Positions 1 to 7,381 of a stretch of 64,000 nucleotides of DNA are shown in pieces. A model generated the notes under the pieces. That model saw only the letters and a program-made list of their open reading frames with translations, was not told the DNA's origin and did no database searches. The number at the start of each line of letters is the position of its first letter. The stretch's first letter is position 1. A program made the translations under genes and the position numbers. The stretch lies in contig NZ_JAQLFP010000003.1 in the NCBI RefSeq assembly GCF_028207065.1, forward strand, positions 3,860-67,859, written 5' to 3'. The stretch comes from Collinsella aerofaciens (GTDB lineage: Bacteria > Actinomycetota > Coriobacteriia > Coriobacteriales > Coriobacteriaceae).

Positions 1-2
1 AA

Positions 3-75
3 GCGGACATGGCTCAGTTGGTAGAGCACAACCTTGCCAAGGTTGGGGTCGCGGGTTCGAGCCCCGTTGTCCGCT
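3..75 (+). tRNA. tRNA-Gly (GCC), copy 1
   Basis: A full cloverleaf can be drawn. The acceptor strand GCGGACA pairs with TGTCCGC, the T arm contains GGTTCGAGCC, and the anticodon loop reads TTGCCAA, giving anticodon GCC. CCA is encoded at 76-78. Copies at 229 and 2703 are identical. The promoter lies outside the window. Confidence 0.96.
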
Positions 76-88
76 CCATTGCATTTCC

Positions 89-111
89 GGACCGTTTAGG
101 CGGTCCTTTTT
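89..111 (+). terminator. Intrinsic terminator between tRNA-Gly and tRNA-Cys
   Basis: GGACCG (89-94) pairs with CGGTCC (101-106) and is followed by five T. The T-run ends only one base before tRNA-Cys starts, so there is no room for a separate tRNA-Cys promoter. Confidence 0.8.
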
Positions 112-112
112 C

Positions 113-183
113 GGCGAAGTGGCCAAGTGGTAAGGCAGAGGCCTGCAAAGCCTTTACCCCCGGTTCGAATCCGGGCTTCGCCT
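113..183 (+). tRNA. tRNA-Cys (GCA)
   Basis: The acceptor strand GGCGAAG pairs with CTTCGCC, the anticodon loop CTGCAAA gives GCA, and the T arm has GGTTCGAATCC. CCA is encoded at 184-186. The gene sits directly behind one intrinsic terminator and directly ahead of another. Confidence 0.96.
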
Positions 184-196
184 CCAGGCAACATCC

Positions 197-217
197 GGGC
201 GCTCCGGCGCCCGTTTT
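197..217 (+). terminator. Intrinsic terminator after tRNA-Cys
   Basis: GGGCGC (197-202) pairs with GCGCCC (207-212) around a four-base loop, followed by GTTTTGTTTT. The next tRNA starts 11 bases downstream. Confidence 0.75.
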
Positions 218-228
218 GTTTTACATAT

Positions 229-301
229 GCGGACATGGCTCAGTTGGTAGAGCACAACCTTGCCAAGGTTGGGGTCGCGGGTTCGAGCCCCGTTGTCCGC
301 T
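229..301 (+). tRNA. tRNA-Gly (GCC), copy 2
   Basis: Identical in sequence to the tRNA at 3-75, with CCA encoded at 302-304. It follows the tRNA-Cys terminator so closely that it must be read through or served by a promoter inside the preceding tRNA unit. Confidence 0.96.
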
Positions 302-312
302 CCAAACGCAGC

Positions 313-342
313 AGCCCGACTACTACGGTAGCCGGGCTTTTT
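313..342 (+). terminator. Intrinsic terminator of the first tRNA cluster
   Basis: AGCCCG (313-318) pairs with CGGGCT (333-338), with an inner CTAC/GGTAG stem, followed by a T-run. Confidence 0.85.
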
Positions 343-356
343 CGTACCCATCGCTT

Positions 357-385
357 GGACTCGAACCCGAGAGGGAGCGAGCGTT
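357..385 (+). repeat. Short intergenic repeat, copy 1
   Basis: A 28-29 base module ending GAGGGAGCGAGCGTT recurs with about three differences at 703-730. Just downstream of this copy CAAACGC/GCGTTTG forms a small hairpin. The stretch 343-473 has no gene that I can support. Confidence 0.5.
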
Positions 386-473
386 AAGCAAACGCGGAGC
401 GTTTGTAGCGAGCTGGCGAGGACGCCGGCAGGCGGCCGAAGCCGGTGCGGATCCGCGAAGCGAATACGCAGAC

Positions 474-491
474 GCCCCGTTGTCCGCTCCA
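474..491 (+). repeat. Isolated 18-base tRNA-Gly 3' end, CCA included
   Basis: These 18 bases (GCCCCGTTGTCCGCTCCA) are identical to the last 18 of the neighbouring tRNA-Gly genes with CCA, but no tRNA body precedes them. Such a fragment is what site-specific integration or recombination at a tRNA 3' end leaves behind. No integrase is present, so an old attachment-site duplication or an unequal tandem deletion are both possible. Confidence 0.6.
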
Positions 492-499
492 ACTATCTT

Positions 500-641
500 A
501 CGCGGTTCTAACGAACCGCGTTTTTTGTTGACGCTGCGCGAGCCCCGGGCACCCCATCTTGCCCCTCAATCGTCGGTCGCGTACATAGAGTACGCTTCCC
601 TCCTCTTTCGCGGCAACCTGGGGCACCCGGAGCCCGCTCGC
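500..641 (+). repeat. Structured intergenic element, family I copy A
   Basis: A terminator (ACGCGGTT/AACCGCGT at 500-521, then T-run to 526) is followed by the linker GTTGACGCTGC and a long hairpin. In the hairpin, 559-563 pairs with 612-616 and 552-556 with 619-623, separated by a TC/CC internal loop. GCGTAC (579-584) pairs with GTACGC (590-595) at the tip. The strands TCAATCGTCGGTC and TTCCCTCCTCTTTC in the large internal loop are repeated exactly in copy B at 51646-51784, while the stems differ in sequence yet still pair. Together with 343-499 and 642-827 this fills the gene-free stretch before the glucosidase. Confidence 0.7.
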
Positions 642-702
642 TGTCGTGGCCGGGGAAGTGGGTTTTCCGTTCTTTTCACTAATCGATTGATTCGCCCCAG
701 GA

Positions 703-730
703 GGCTCGAGCCCGTGAGGGAGCGAGCGTT
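703..730 (+). repeat. Short intergenic repeat, copy 2
   Basis: Near-identical to 357-385 (shared core GAGGGAGCGAGCGTT preceded by CTCGA and CCCG). It lies about 100 bases upstream of the alpha-glucosidase start. Function unknown. Confidence 0.5.
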
Positions 731-827
731 TTGGGACGTGGCCGTGGCGTTGTTTGCCGCGAATGTTCGCTTTGGGCGTATCATCGTGGGCATCTCGCAA
801 AACCTCGTTGCAAGGGAGACTCGTCCC

Positions 828-2561
828 ATGGCTACAGAAAAGTCTTCTTCGCGCTCATGGATGTCCGACGCCGCGATCTATCAGATCTACCCGCGCTCGT
901 TTAAGGATTCGACTGGTTCGGGTCTGGGCGATATCGCGGGCATTACCCAGCAGATGGACTATCTTGAGCAGCTGGGTATCGAGGCCATCTGGCTGAGCCC
1001 GTTTTACCCATCGCCTCTTGTCGATGGTGGCTATGATGTGGCGGACTACTGCGATGTCGACCCACGTCTCGGCTCGCTTGACGACTTCGATGACATGATC
1101 GCTGCGGCTCATGCGCGCGGCATCAAGGTCATCGTCGACATCGTGCCTAACCATTCATCCAACCAGCACCCCTGGTTCAAAGCCGCTCTTGCCGCCGGCC
1201 CCGGATCGCCCGAGCGCGCCCGTTATATCTTCCGCGATGGTCGCGGCGAGCACGGCGAGCTGCCTCCCACCAATTGGAATGCCAACTTTGGCGGCCCCGC
1301 CTGGACGCGTGTTGCGGACGGTCAGTGGTATCTGCACATGTTTACGCCCGAGCAGCCGGACTTTGACTGGTCATGCCCCGAGGTTCACGCGTTCTTTTGC
1401 GACGTCCTGGCGTTTTGGAGCGATCGAGGCGTCGATGGCTTTCGCATTGATGTGGCGCACGGTCTCGCCAAGGACCTCGACCGCGATGACCTCGACCGGT
1501 GGCATCTCGCCGAGGGCGATGACATGGTTGACGACGGCACCCATCCGCTGTGGGACCGCAACGAGGTCCACGAGATCTATCGCGAGTGGCGCCGCGTGTT
1601 CGACCGCTATAATCCGCCGCGCAGCGCCGTTGCCGAGGCGTGGGTGCTGCCCGAGCGCCAGTATCTCTACGCGCGCCCCAGCGAGCTTGGCCAGACATTC
1701 AACTTTGAGTTCGCCAAGGCTACTTGGACCTATGATGACATGCACGCTGCAATCGAGGAGGGCTTGAAGGCGGCCATCGAATCCGATTCCGCCTCGACCT
1801 GGGTACTCTCCAACCACGACGTGCCGCGCGTGGCGACACGCTATGCCCTGCCGCAAATCAATGCGACGCGCTACCATCAGATTGCGCTCGACTGGCTCTT
1901 ACGCGACGGGTCGTCTTATGACGAGGACCGTGAACTCGGTGAGCGCCGCGCGCGGGCGGCCCTTTTGCTTGAGTTGGCGCTTCCGGGCTCGGCATACGTG
2001 TATCAGGGTGAGGAGCTCGGCCTTTTTGAGGTGGCTGACATCCCATGGGCTGCACTCGAAGATCCCACTGCGACCAATACGCACGGACCGAAGCGCGAGA
2101 AGGGGCGCGACGGCTGTCGTGTGCCCCTGCCGTGGGTGGCAGCGGACGATCCCGCGCAAGGCGGATCGTTTGGGTTTTCGCCGGCGGACGCCGATGCGGC
2201 GCCCCATCTGCCGCAGCCTGCATGGTTTTCCGATTACGCTGCCGATGGGGAAGAAGCGGACCCGACATCGATGCTTGCGCTCTATCGTGACGCCCTCTGG
2301 CTGCGGCGCAAGCTGCGCGGGTGCGCCAACGATCTTGCGTGGCTCGATCTTGACGGGCGCACCGGCCTTGCGGATGGTGCCGAGGGCGCTGAGGGTGGCG
2401 TCATCGCCTATCGCCGCGATAACGGCTGGGCGTGTGTGACGAACTTCGGTGCAGCACCCGTGGAGCTGCCGGCGGGCAGGGTCCTGCTCACTTCATCACC
2501 GCTTGCAGACGGCAGGCTCGCGCAGGACAGCTCTGCCTGGATCATGCTCGGTGAGATGTAA
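828..2561 (+). CDS. GH13 alpha-glucosidase (oligo-1,6-glucosidase type)
   Basis: A 577-residue cytoplasmic glycoside hydrolase family 13 enzyme that should release glucose from the non-reducing end of short alpha-glucosides. The (beta/alpha)8 barrel begins at IYQIYPRSF near residue 15. The catalytic triad is visible: nucleophile D208 in GFRIDV, acid/base E270 in AVAEAW, and D331 in SNHDVPR. There is no signal peptide, so the substrate must be imported first. ATG 828 was chosen because AAGGGAG lies 11 bases upstream and the protein then starts just before the conserved barrel; the open frame upstream runs through tRNA genes and is not coding. Whether it prefers alpha-1,4, alpha-1,6 or sucrose linkages cannot be read from the sequence. 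It stands alone, between two tRNA clusters. Confidence 0.93.
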   Translation: MATEKSSSRSWMSDAAIYQIYPRSFKDSTGSGLGDIAGITQQMDYLEQLGIEAIWLSPFYPSPLVDGGYDVADYCDVDPRLGSLDDFDDMIAAAHARGIKVIVDIVPNHSSNQHPWFKAALAAGPGSPERARYIFRDGRGEHGELPPTNWNANFGGPAWTRVADGQWYLHMFTPEQPDFDWSCPEVHAFFCDVLAFWSDRGVDGFRIDVAHGLAKDLDRDDLDRWHLAEGDDMVDDGTHPLWDRNEVHEIYREWRRVFDRYNPPRSAVAEAWVLPERQYLYARPSELGQTFNFEFAKATWTYDDMHAAIEEGLKAAIESDSASTWVLSNHDVPRVATRYALPQINATRYHQIALDWLLRDGSSYDEDRELGERRARAALLLELALPGSAYVYQGEELGLFEVADIPWAALEDPTATNTHGPKREKGRDGCRVPLPWVAADDPAQGGSFGFSPADADAAPHLPQPAWFSDYAADGEEADPTSMLALYRDALWLRRKLRGCANDLAWLDLDGRTGLADGAEGAEGGVIAYRRDNGWACVTNFGAAPVELPAGRVLLTSSPLADGRLAQDSSAWIMLGEM

Positions 2562-2661
2562 AGACCTCTTGCGGCGAGTTTGAGTTTGCCTGCACCTTCC
2601 GTGGCGGCTGATGTCTTCGCGAGGTTCGCGAGGGCGTCGCAAAACTTTTCAAAAAAAGTTC

Positions 2662-2690
2662 TTGCATAGGATGCGGGCATCACGTAAGAT
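2662..2690 (+). promoter_or_regulatory. Promoter of the Gly-Val tRNA pair
   Basis: TTGCAT (2662-2667), an exact 17-base spacer, then TAAGAT (2685-2690), placed 13 bases before the first tRNA. This fits a housekeeping sigma promoter. Confidence 0.75.
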
Positions 2691-2702
2691 TAATCCTCGT
2701 AA

Positions 2703-2775
2703 GCGGACATGGCTCAGTTGGTAGAGCACAACCTTGCCAAGGTTGGGGTCGCGGGTTCGAGCCCCGTTGTCCGCT
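2703..2775 (+). tRNA. tRNA-Gly (GCC), copy 3
   Basis: Identical to the copies at 3 and 229, with CCA at 2776-2778. It is followed after three bases by tRNA-Val, and here no terminator intervenes. Confidence 0.96.
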
Positions 2776-2781
2776 CCATTT

Positions 2782-2853
2782 GGGCGTTTAGCTCAGGGGG
2801 AGAGCGCTTCCCTGACACGGAAGAGGTCAGAAGTTCAAATCTTCTAACGCCCA
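2782..2853 (+). tRNA. tRNA-Val (GAC)
   Basis: Acceptor GGGCGTT pairs with AACGCCC. The anticodon loop CTGACAC gives GAC, and the T arm has AGTTCAAAT. CCA is encoded at 2854-2856. Confidence 0.95.
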
Positions 2854-2865
2854 CCAAATGTTCGC

Positions 2866-2899
2866 AGCTCAGAGGCATCGCCCCTGGGCTGTTTTGTTT
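2866..2899 (+). terminator. Terminator of the Gly-Val tRNA pair
   Basis: CAGCTCAGAGGC pairs with GCCCCTGGGCTG, with one wobble and one mismatch, followed by TTTTGTTTT. From here to 3230 I see no gene; the stretch is AT-richer than its surroundings. Confidence 0.75.
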
Positions 2900-3232
2900 T
2901 GGTCGCCAAATACGTCACCAAATTTCGAGTTTTTGATCTTCCGGGATGCCTCTCAGTAGTCATCCGAGGAAACTCTCATCTTCTCCGTTTGCATACACAT
3001 ATCTTTCAAGGATTCGTGCCGCGGTTGCATGAGGCTCGGCAAGGCATGACCGCAACATGTTGGTCAAGCATAATCTTTTGGATTCTTTTGGCGTGAGCGG
3101 CTTGGTTTTGGTAGGATTTGTTAGCGGCTTGACTAAGGGGGTTTTATAACTGCCATGCAGGTAGCCGTGTTGGTAACGTTTTACCGACTTGTCAAATACC
3201 CCTCATTTTTAATGCGTCTGCAAAATGACTAA

Positions 3233-3298
3233 TTGCTTTGACCTGCTGAAACACTATATGTTGTGTTTGATCTAAAAAAAGAATACAGGATATAGATG
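3233..3298 (+). promoter_or_regulatory. NrdR box over a promoter upstream of nrdD
   Basis: The 16-base site ACACTATATGTTGTGT (3251-3266) matches the known NrdR operator closely. A weaker half-conserved site lies exactly 32 bases downstream (3283-3298), the spacing of paired NrdR boxes on one DNA face. TTGCTT (3233-3238) and TATATG (3255-3260), 16 bases apart, could be the promoter, which would put the strong box on the -10. NrdR is the ATP/dATP-sensing repressor of ribonucleotide reductase genes; nrdR itself is not in the window. The leader to nrdD would be about 250 bases long. Confidence 0.75.
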
Positions 3299-3523
3299 CC
3301 TCTTTGTCGTATGATAGATGGCGGACAGAGAACGAAGACCTTAACTGCCTCTTTTGAACGTATCCTTGAGCCGCTTGATCGGCTCCTGGGAATGTCCGCA
3401 TGGAGGCTTATGGTTTATCGAGAACACAGATTGCGCGACGGCGCCGCAAGACAGGGGCAAGCCCTGCCGGGCATCGTTTGGCTCTGAAGCGCAATGAGGC
3501 TACGATGCGAAAGAGGCAAGAGG

Positions 3524-5746
3524 ATGAAGATCATCAAGCGCAGCGGCACCGAGGTTGTCTTTGACATCGATAAGATCGTCAATGCCATCCGCGCCGCCAA
3601 CTTGGAGGTCGAGGAGAGCTCTCGTCTAACCGACCGCCAGGTGGTTTACGCGGCACAAAACGTCGCCGAGGCATGTGAGAACGCGGGCCACACCGTTTCG
3701 GTCGAGGAGATCCAGGATTTGGTCGAGGACGAGATCATGCGTCTCGACTGCTACGAGGTTGCCCGCCACTACATCATCTATCGCTATGTCCAGAGCCTGA
3801 AGCGCCAGAAGAACACGACCGACGACAAGATTCTGTCGCTGATCGAGTGCAATAACGAAGAGGTCAAGCAGGAGAACTCTAACAAGAACCCGACCGTCAA
3901 TTCCGTCCAGCGCGACTACATGGCCGGCGAGATTTCCAAGGACCTGACTCAGCGTGTGCTGCTGCCCCAGGAGATCGTGGATGCCCACAATGAGGGCCTG
4001 ATCCACTTCCACGATTCCGACTACTTTGCCCAGCACATGCATAACTGCGACCTGGTGAACCTGGAGGATATGCTCCAGAACGGTACTGTTATCTCGGGTA
4101 CGCTGATTGAGAAGCCGCACAGCTTCTCGACGGCTTGCAACATCGCGACGCAGATTATCGCCCAAGTTGCTTCCTCCCAGTACGGTGGCCAGTCGATTTC
4201 GCTGACCCATCTTGCCCCGTTCGTCGAGGTGAGCCGTCAGAAGATTCGCGGCGAGGTCGCCCGCGAGCTCGAGGAGCTCGGCGTTTCCGCATCTCCCGAA
4301 AAGGTCCGCGAGGTTGTTGAGGACCGCCTGCGTGACGAGATCCGTCGCGGCGTCCAGACGATTCAGTATCAGGTCGTGACCCTTATGACCACGAATGGCC
4401 AGGCGCCGTTCGTGACGGTCTTTATGTATCTCAATGAGGCCCGTACGCCCCAGGAGAAGCACGACCTTGCCATGATTGTGGAGGAGACGCTTCGTCAGCG
4501 CTATGAGGGCGTTAAGAACGAAGCCGGCGTGTGGATCACCCCGGCGTTCCCCAAGCTCATCTACGTGCTCGAGGACGATAACATTCGCGAGGATTCGCCG
4601 TACTTCTATCTGACCAAGCTCGCCGCCAAGTGCACCGCCAAGCGCATGGTGCCCGACTACATCTCCGAGAAGAAGATGCGCGAGCTCAAGCTGTCTAAGG
4701 GCGAGACTGCCGGCAACGGCGATTGCTACACCTGCATGGGTTGCCGCAGTTTCCTGACGCCCGACCGTTCGGGCAACGGCTTTAACAATGTCGCCAACGC
4801 GCTGAACTATGACCCGACCAAGCCTAAGTACTACGGTCGCTTTAACCAGGGTGTTGTGACCATCAACCTGCCCGATGTCGCGCTGAGCTCGCATCAGGAC
4901 ATGGATAAGTTCTGGAAGATCTTCGACGAGCGCCTTGAGCTGTGCCATCGTGCCCTGCTTTGCCGTCATGAGCGCCTGATGGGCACGCTTTCGGATGCCG
5001 CGCCGATTCTTTGGCAGTACGGCGCCCTGGCGCGTCTGAAGAAGGGCGAGACGATCGACAAGCTGCTCGTGGGCGGCTATTCCACCATCAGCCTGGGCTA
5101 TGCCGGCCTGTATGAGTGCGTCAAGTACATGACGGGTCACAGCCACACCGAGAAGGAGGGCACGCCGTTCGCCATGGCCGTCATGCAGCGCATGAACGAC
5201 AAGTGCGCCGAGTGGAAGGCCGAAAGCGATATTGACTTCTCGCTGTACGGTACCCCGCTTGAGTCGACGACCTACAAGTTCGCCAAGTGCCTGCAGCGTC
5301 GTTTTGGCATCATCCCGGGCGTGACGGACAAGGGCTACATCACCAACAGCTACCACGTCCACGTGTCCGAGGAGATCGACGCATTCGACAAGCTCAAGTT
5401 CGAGGGCATGTTCCAGCAGCTTTCGCCGGGCGGTGCCATCTCCTACGTCGAGGTTCCCAACATGCAGGACAACCTCAAGGCTGTCATCCGCGTGATGCAG
5501 TACATCTACGACAACATCATGTACGCCGAGCTCAACACCAAGAGCGACTACTGCCAGGTGTGCGGCTACGATGGCGAGATCAAGATTGTCGAGGATGACG
5601 GCAAGCTGGTGTGGGAGTGCCCCAGCTGCGGCAACCGCGACCAGGAGAAGATGAATGTCGCCCGTCGCACGTGCGGCTACATCGGTACCCAGTTCTGGAA
5701 CCAGGGTCGAACCGAGGAGATCCGCGACCGCGTGCTGCATCTCTAG
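3524..5746 (+). CDS. nrdD: Anaerobic (class III) ribonucleoside-triphosphate reductase
   Basis: A 740-residue glycyl-radical enzyme that reduces NTPs to dNTPs without oxygen. It has an N-terminal ATP-cone (residues 1 to about 95), which senses ATP/dATP, and a large barrel with the cysteine-containing SFSTACN and CYTCMGCRSF segments. A C-terminal zinc site follows, with pairs CQVC and CPSC. The radical glycine is G718 in RRTCGYIGTQ. ATG 3524 follows AAGAGG and starts directly at the cone sequence MKIIKRSG. The activase nrdG lies downstream after a 427-base palindrome-filled gap. The 3' end of the gene takes part in an imperfect inverted repeat with the intergenic DNA. Confidence 0.97.
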   Translation: MKIIKRSGTEVVFDIDKIVNAIRAANLEVEESSRLTDRQVVYAAQNVAEACENAGHTVSVEEIQDLVEDEIMRLDCYEVARHYIIYRYVQSLKRQKNTTDDKILSLIECNNEEVKQENSNKNPTVNSVQRDYMAGEISKDLTQRVLLPQEIVDAHNEGLIHFHDSDYFAQHMHNCDLVNLEDMLQNGTVISGTLIEKPHSFSTACNIATQIIAQVASSQYGGQSISLTHLAPFVEVSRQKIRGEVARELEELGVSASPEKVREVVEDRLRDEIRRGVQTIQYQVVTLMTTNGQAPFVTVFMYLNEARTPQEKHDLAMIVEETLRQRYEGVKNEAGVWITPAFPKLIYVLEDDNIREDSPYFYLTKLAAKCTAKRMVPDYISEKKMRELKLSKGETAGNGDCYTCMGCRSFLTPDRSGNGFNNVANALNYDPTKPKYYGRFNQGVVTINLPDVALSSHQDMDKFWKIFDERLELCHRALLCRHERLMGTLSDAAPILWQYGALARLKKGETIDKLLVGGYSTISLGYAGLYECVKYMTGHSHTEKEGTPFAMAVMQRMNDKCAEWKAESDIDFSLYGTPLESTTYKFAKCLQRRFGIIPGVTDKGYITNSYHVHVSEEIDAFDKLKFEGMFQQLSPGGAISYVEVPNMQDNLKAVIRVMQYIYDNIMYAELNTKSDYCQVCGYDGEIKIVEDDGKLVWECPSCGNRDQEKMNVARRTCGYIGTQFWNQGRTEEIRDRVLHL

Positions 5747-5943
5747 TACCGCTTCGGGGCTGAACCGAGGGGGCCGCTTGGGCATTTGCTCGCTATTTCG
5801 GACAGTCCTGCGCAAGACGAAGGCCACATTAAGTGGCCTTCTTTGCGTGCGGAACTCATATCGAGCAAAAGCCCAAGCGGCCCCCTCGGTTCAGCCAAGT
5901 TGATGTAGCTGAGATGCAGTATGCGGTCTGCTCACTCCTCGAA
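5712..5943. repeat. Long inverted repeat including the nrdD 3' end
   Basis: The core arms 5759-5783 and 5871-5895 are perfect 25-base inverted repeats, extended inward by 5785-5792 with 5862-5869. At the tip, 5819-5827 pairs with 5833-5841 around ATTAA. The similarity also extends outward: the reverse complement of the last codons of nrdD (5712-5758) resembles 5896-5943 over about 46 bases, with a shared GAGATGCAG and CTCCTCG. The whole could fold as one hairpin of more than 200 bases. There is no T-run, so it is not a simple terminator. Bases 5944-6070 hold nothing else I can identify. Confidence 0.75.
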
Positions 5944-6074
5944 GTTCTTAGCGGAAATAAGTTGACTTGCAACAACGCTTTGCTTGCGATGGCGGTTGAG
6001 CCGCAACCCAGTTTTTATTAGACCTCGAACCCTATACTCGATGTTCGCTTCGTTCATTGAGTTACCCTTTGCAT

Positions 6075-6158
6075 GAGGCCGGGACATATCGTCCCGCCCG
6101 CAGTTTCGCAGGCCGAAGGCCGAGAATGTTTGAGGACGGGATGATATGTCCCGGCCTC
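6075..6158. repeat. 84-base palindrome upstream of nrdG
   Basis: 6075-6096 and 6137-6158 are inverted repeats of 22 bases with one G-T wobble (outer sequence GAGGCCGGGACATATC). An inner GGCC-GAA-GGCC stem lies in the loop. The right arm ends just before the GGGAGAG ribosome site of nrdG, so it may influence nrdG translation or simply be a palindromic repeat. Confidence 0.7.
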
Positions 6159-6173
6159 CCGGGAGAGTTACCT

Positions 6174-6755
6174 ATGAACTACGCGAACATTAAGTATTTC
6201 GACATTGCTGATGGAGAAGGCGTCCGCACTTCTCTGTTTGTGAGCGGGTGCCGTCGTGGCTGCAAGAATTGCTTTAACTCCGTCGCGTGGGACTTTGCCG
6301 CGGGCGAGCCGTTTGATCGTGCCGTCGAGGACAAGATTATCGAGAGCCTCGATCATCCCTTTATTGACGGCCTGACGATTCTGGGCGGCGAGCCTATGGA
6401 GCCCGAGAATCAGGCGGGACTCGTTGATTTTGTCGAGCGTGTTCGCGCGGCCTATCCAGCGGGGTCGGGGAAGACTATTTGGTGCTTCACCGGCGATGTG
6501 CTCGAGGAGCTTATGCCGGGAGGCCGCCACCATACCGAGGTCACGGACCGTATCCTTGCCTGCCTCGATATGTTGGTGGATGGCCCGTTTGTTCAGGATC
6601 TGTATGATATCTCATTGCGCTTTAGGGGCTCGAGCAACCAGCGCGTGATCGATATGAACGCTACGCGCGCCCGTGCTGAGCGCGAGGGCGTTGCGCTTTG
6701 TGATGCGGTTGAACTTTGGCGTGATGATCCGGTCTATTCGACCCATACTATGTAG
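6174..6755 (+). CDS. nrdG: Anaerobic ribonucleotide reductase activating protein
   Basis: A 193-residue radical SAM activase that installs the glycyl radical on NrdD. The cluster motif is C-RRG-C-KN-C, followed by the SAM-binding segment LTILGGEPM and the conserved WCFTGD. An upstream in-frame ATG at 6057 would translate the palindrome. The start at 6174 was preferred because GGGAGAG precedes it and the product then begins with the family-typical MNYANIKYFDIADGEG. It is probably co-expressed with nrdD from the NrdR-controlled promoter, or has its own start in the gap. Confidence 0.95.
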   Translation: MNYANIKYFDIADGEGVRTSLFVSGCRRGCKNCFNSVAWDFAAGEPFDRAVEDKIIESLDHPFIDGLTILGGEPMEPENQAGLVDFVERVRAAYPAGSGKTIWCFTGDVLEELMPGGRHHTEVTDRILACLDMLVDGPFVQDLYDISLRFRGSSNQRVIDMNATRARAEREGVALCDAVELWRDDPVYSTHTM

Positions 6756-6821
6756 CTTGTGGTCGATGCCGGAGGGCGTGGTACCATAGCGCGAACGTGA
6801 AATCGGAAAAGTGAGGCCCAG

Positions 6822-7379
6822 ATGGTCGATCAGGAAAAAGTCGAGGCCGCCATTAAGCTGTTGCTTGAGGGCATAGGCGAGGACCCAACTCGTGAGGGCC
6901 TGTTGGAGACCCCGGCGCGCGTTGCCCGTATGTATGGTGAGATCGCCGGCGGCATGGGCCAGAGTGCCGAGGAGCACCTGTCCAAAACCTTTGCCGTCGC
7001 TTCGAACGATTTGGTTATCGAGCGCGACATCACGTTCTATTCGCTGTGTGAACATCATCTGCTACCGTTTTATGGCAAGGCCGCCATTGGTTATATCCCT
7101 AACGGTCGGGTGGCTGGGCTTTCCAAGCTCGCCCGCACGGTTGAGGTTTATGCCCGCCGTCTGCAGCTGCAGGAGCAACTGTGTGCACAGGTTGCCGATG
7201 CCCTCATGGACTATCTCGCTCCCCAGGGAGCGATTGTGTTGATGGAGGCCGAGCATATGTGCATGACGATGCGTGGCGTGCAAAAGCCCGGCACCAAGAC
7301 CGTGACGCTCGCTCGCCGCGGCGTCTTTGAGACCGATCCCGCGCTCGAGGAGCGTTTCTTTAGGATGTTGGGCCGCTAA
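6822..7379 (+). CDS. folE: GTP cyclohydrolase I
   Basis: A 185-residue type I enzyme converting GTP to 7,8-dihydroneopterin triphosphate, the first step of folate synthesis. The zinc ligands are visible in [10 protein letters not shown] and HMCMTMRG, and the family block [16 protein letters not shown] is intact. Normal length. It starts a three-gene run with an HD-domain gene (2-base gap) and folB. Confidence 0.97.
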   Translation: MVDQEKVEAAIKLLLEGIGEDPTREGLLETPARVARMYGEIAGGMGQSAEEHLSKTFAVASNDLVIERDITFYSLCEHHLLPFYGKAAIGYIPNGRVAGLSKLARTVEVYARRLQLQEQLCAQVADALMDYLAPQGAIVLMEAEHMCMTMRGVQKPGTKTVTLARRGVFETDPALEERFFRMLGR

Positions 7380-7381
7380 CC

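Noticed and set aside
9..827. Open frame extending the alpha-glucosidase upstream through the tRNA cluster
   Set aside because: It translates tRNA genes, terminators and repeats. The ribosome site and the conserved domain both support ATG 828.
3626..5827. Long 733-residue open frame antisense to nrdD
   Set aside because: It mirrors the codon pattern of nrdD on the other strand, has a low-complexity His/Val/Leu composition, and lacks any recognisable motif.
5833..6021. Small frame in the nrdD-nrdG gap
   Set aside because: It begins inside a long palindrome and owes its resemblance to the antisense frame to the inverted repeat; no ribosome site.
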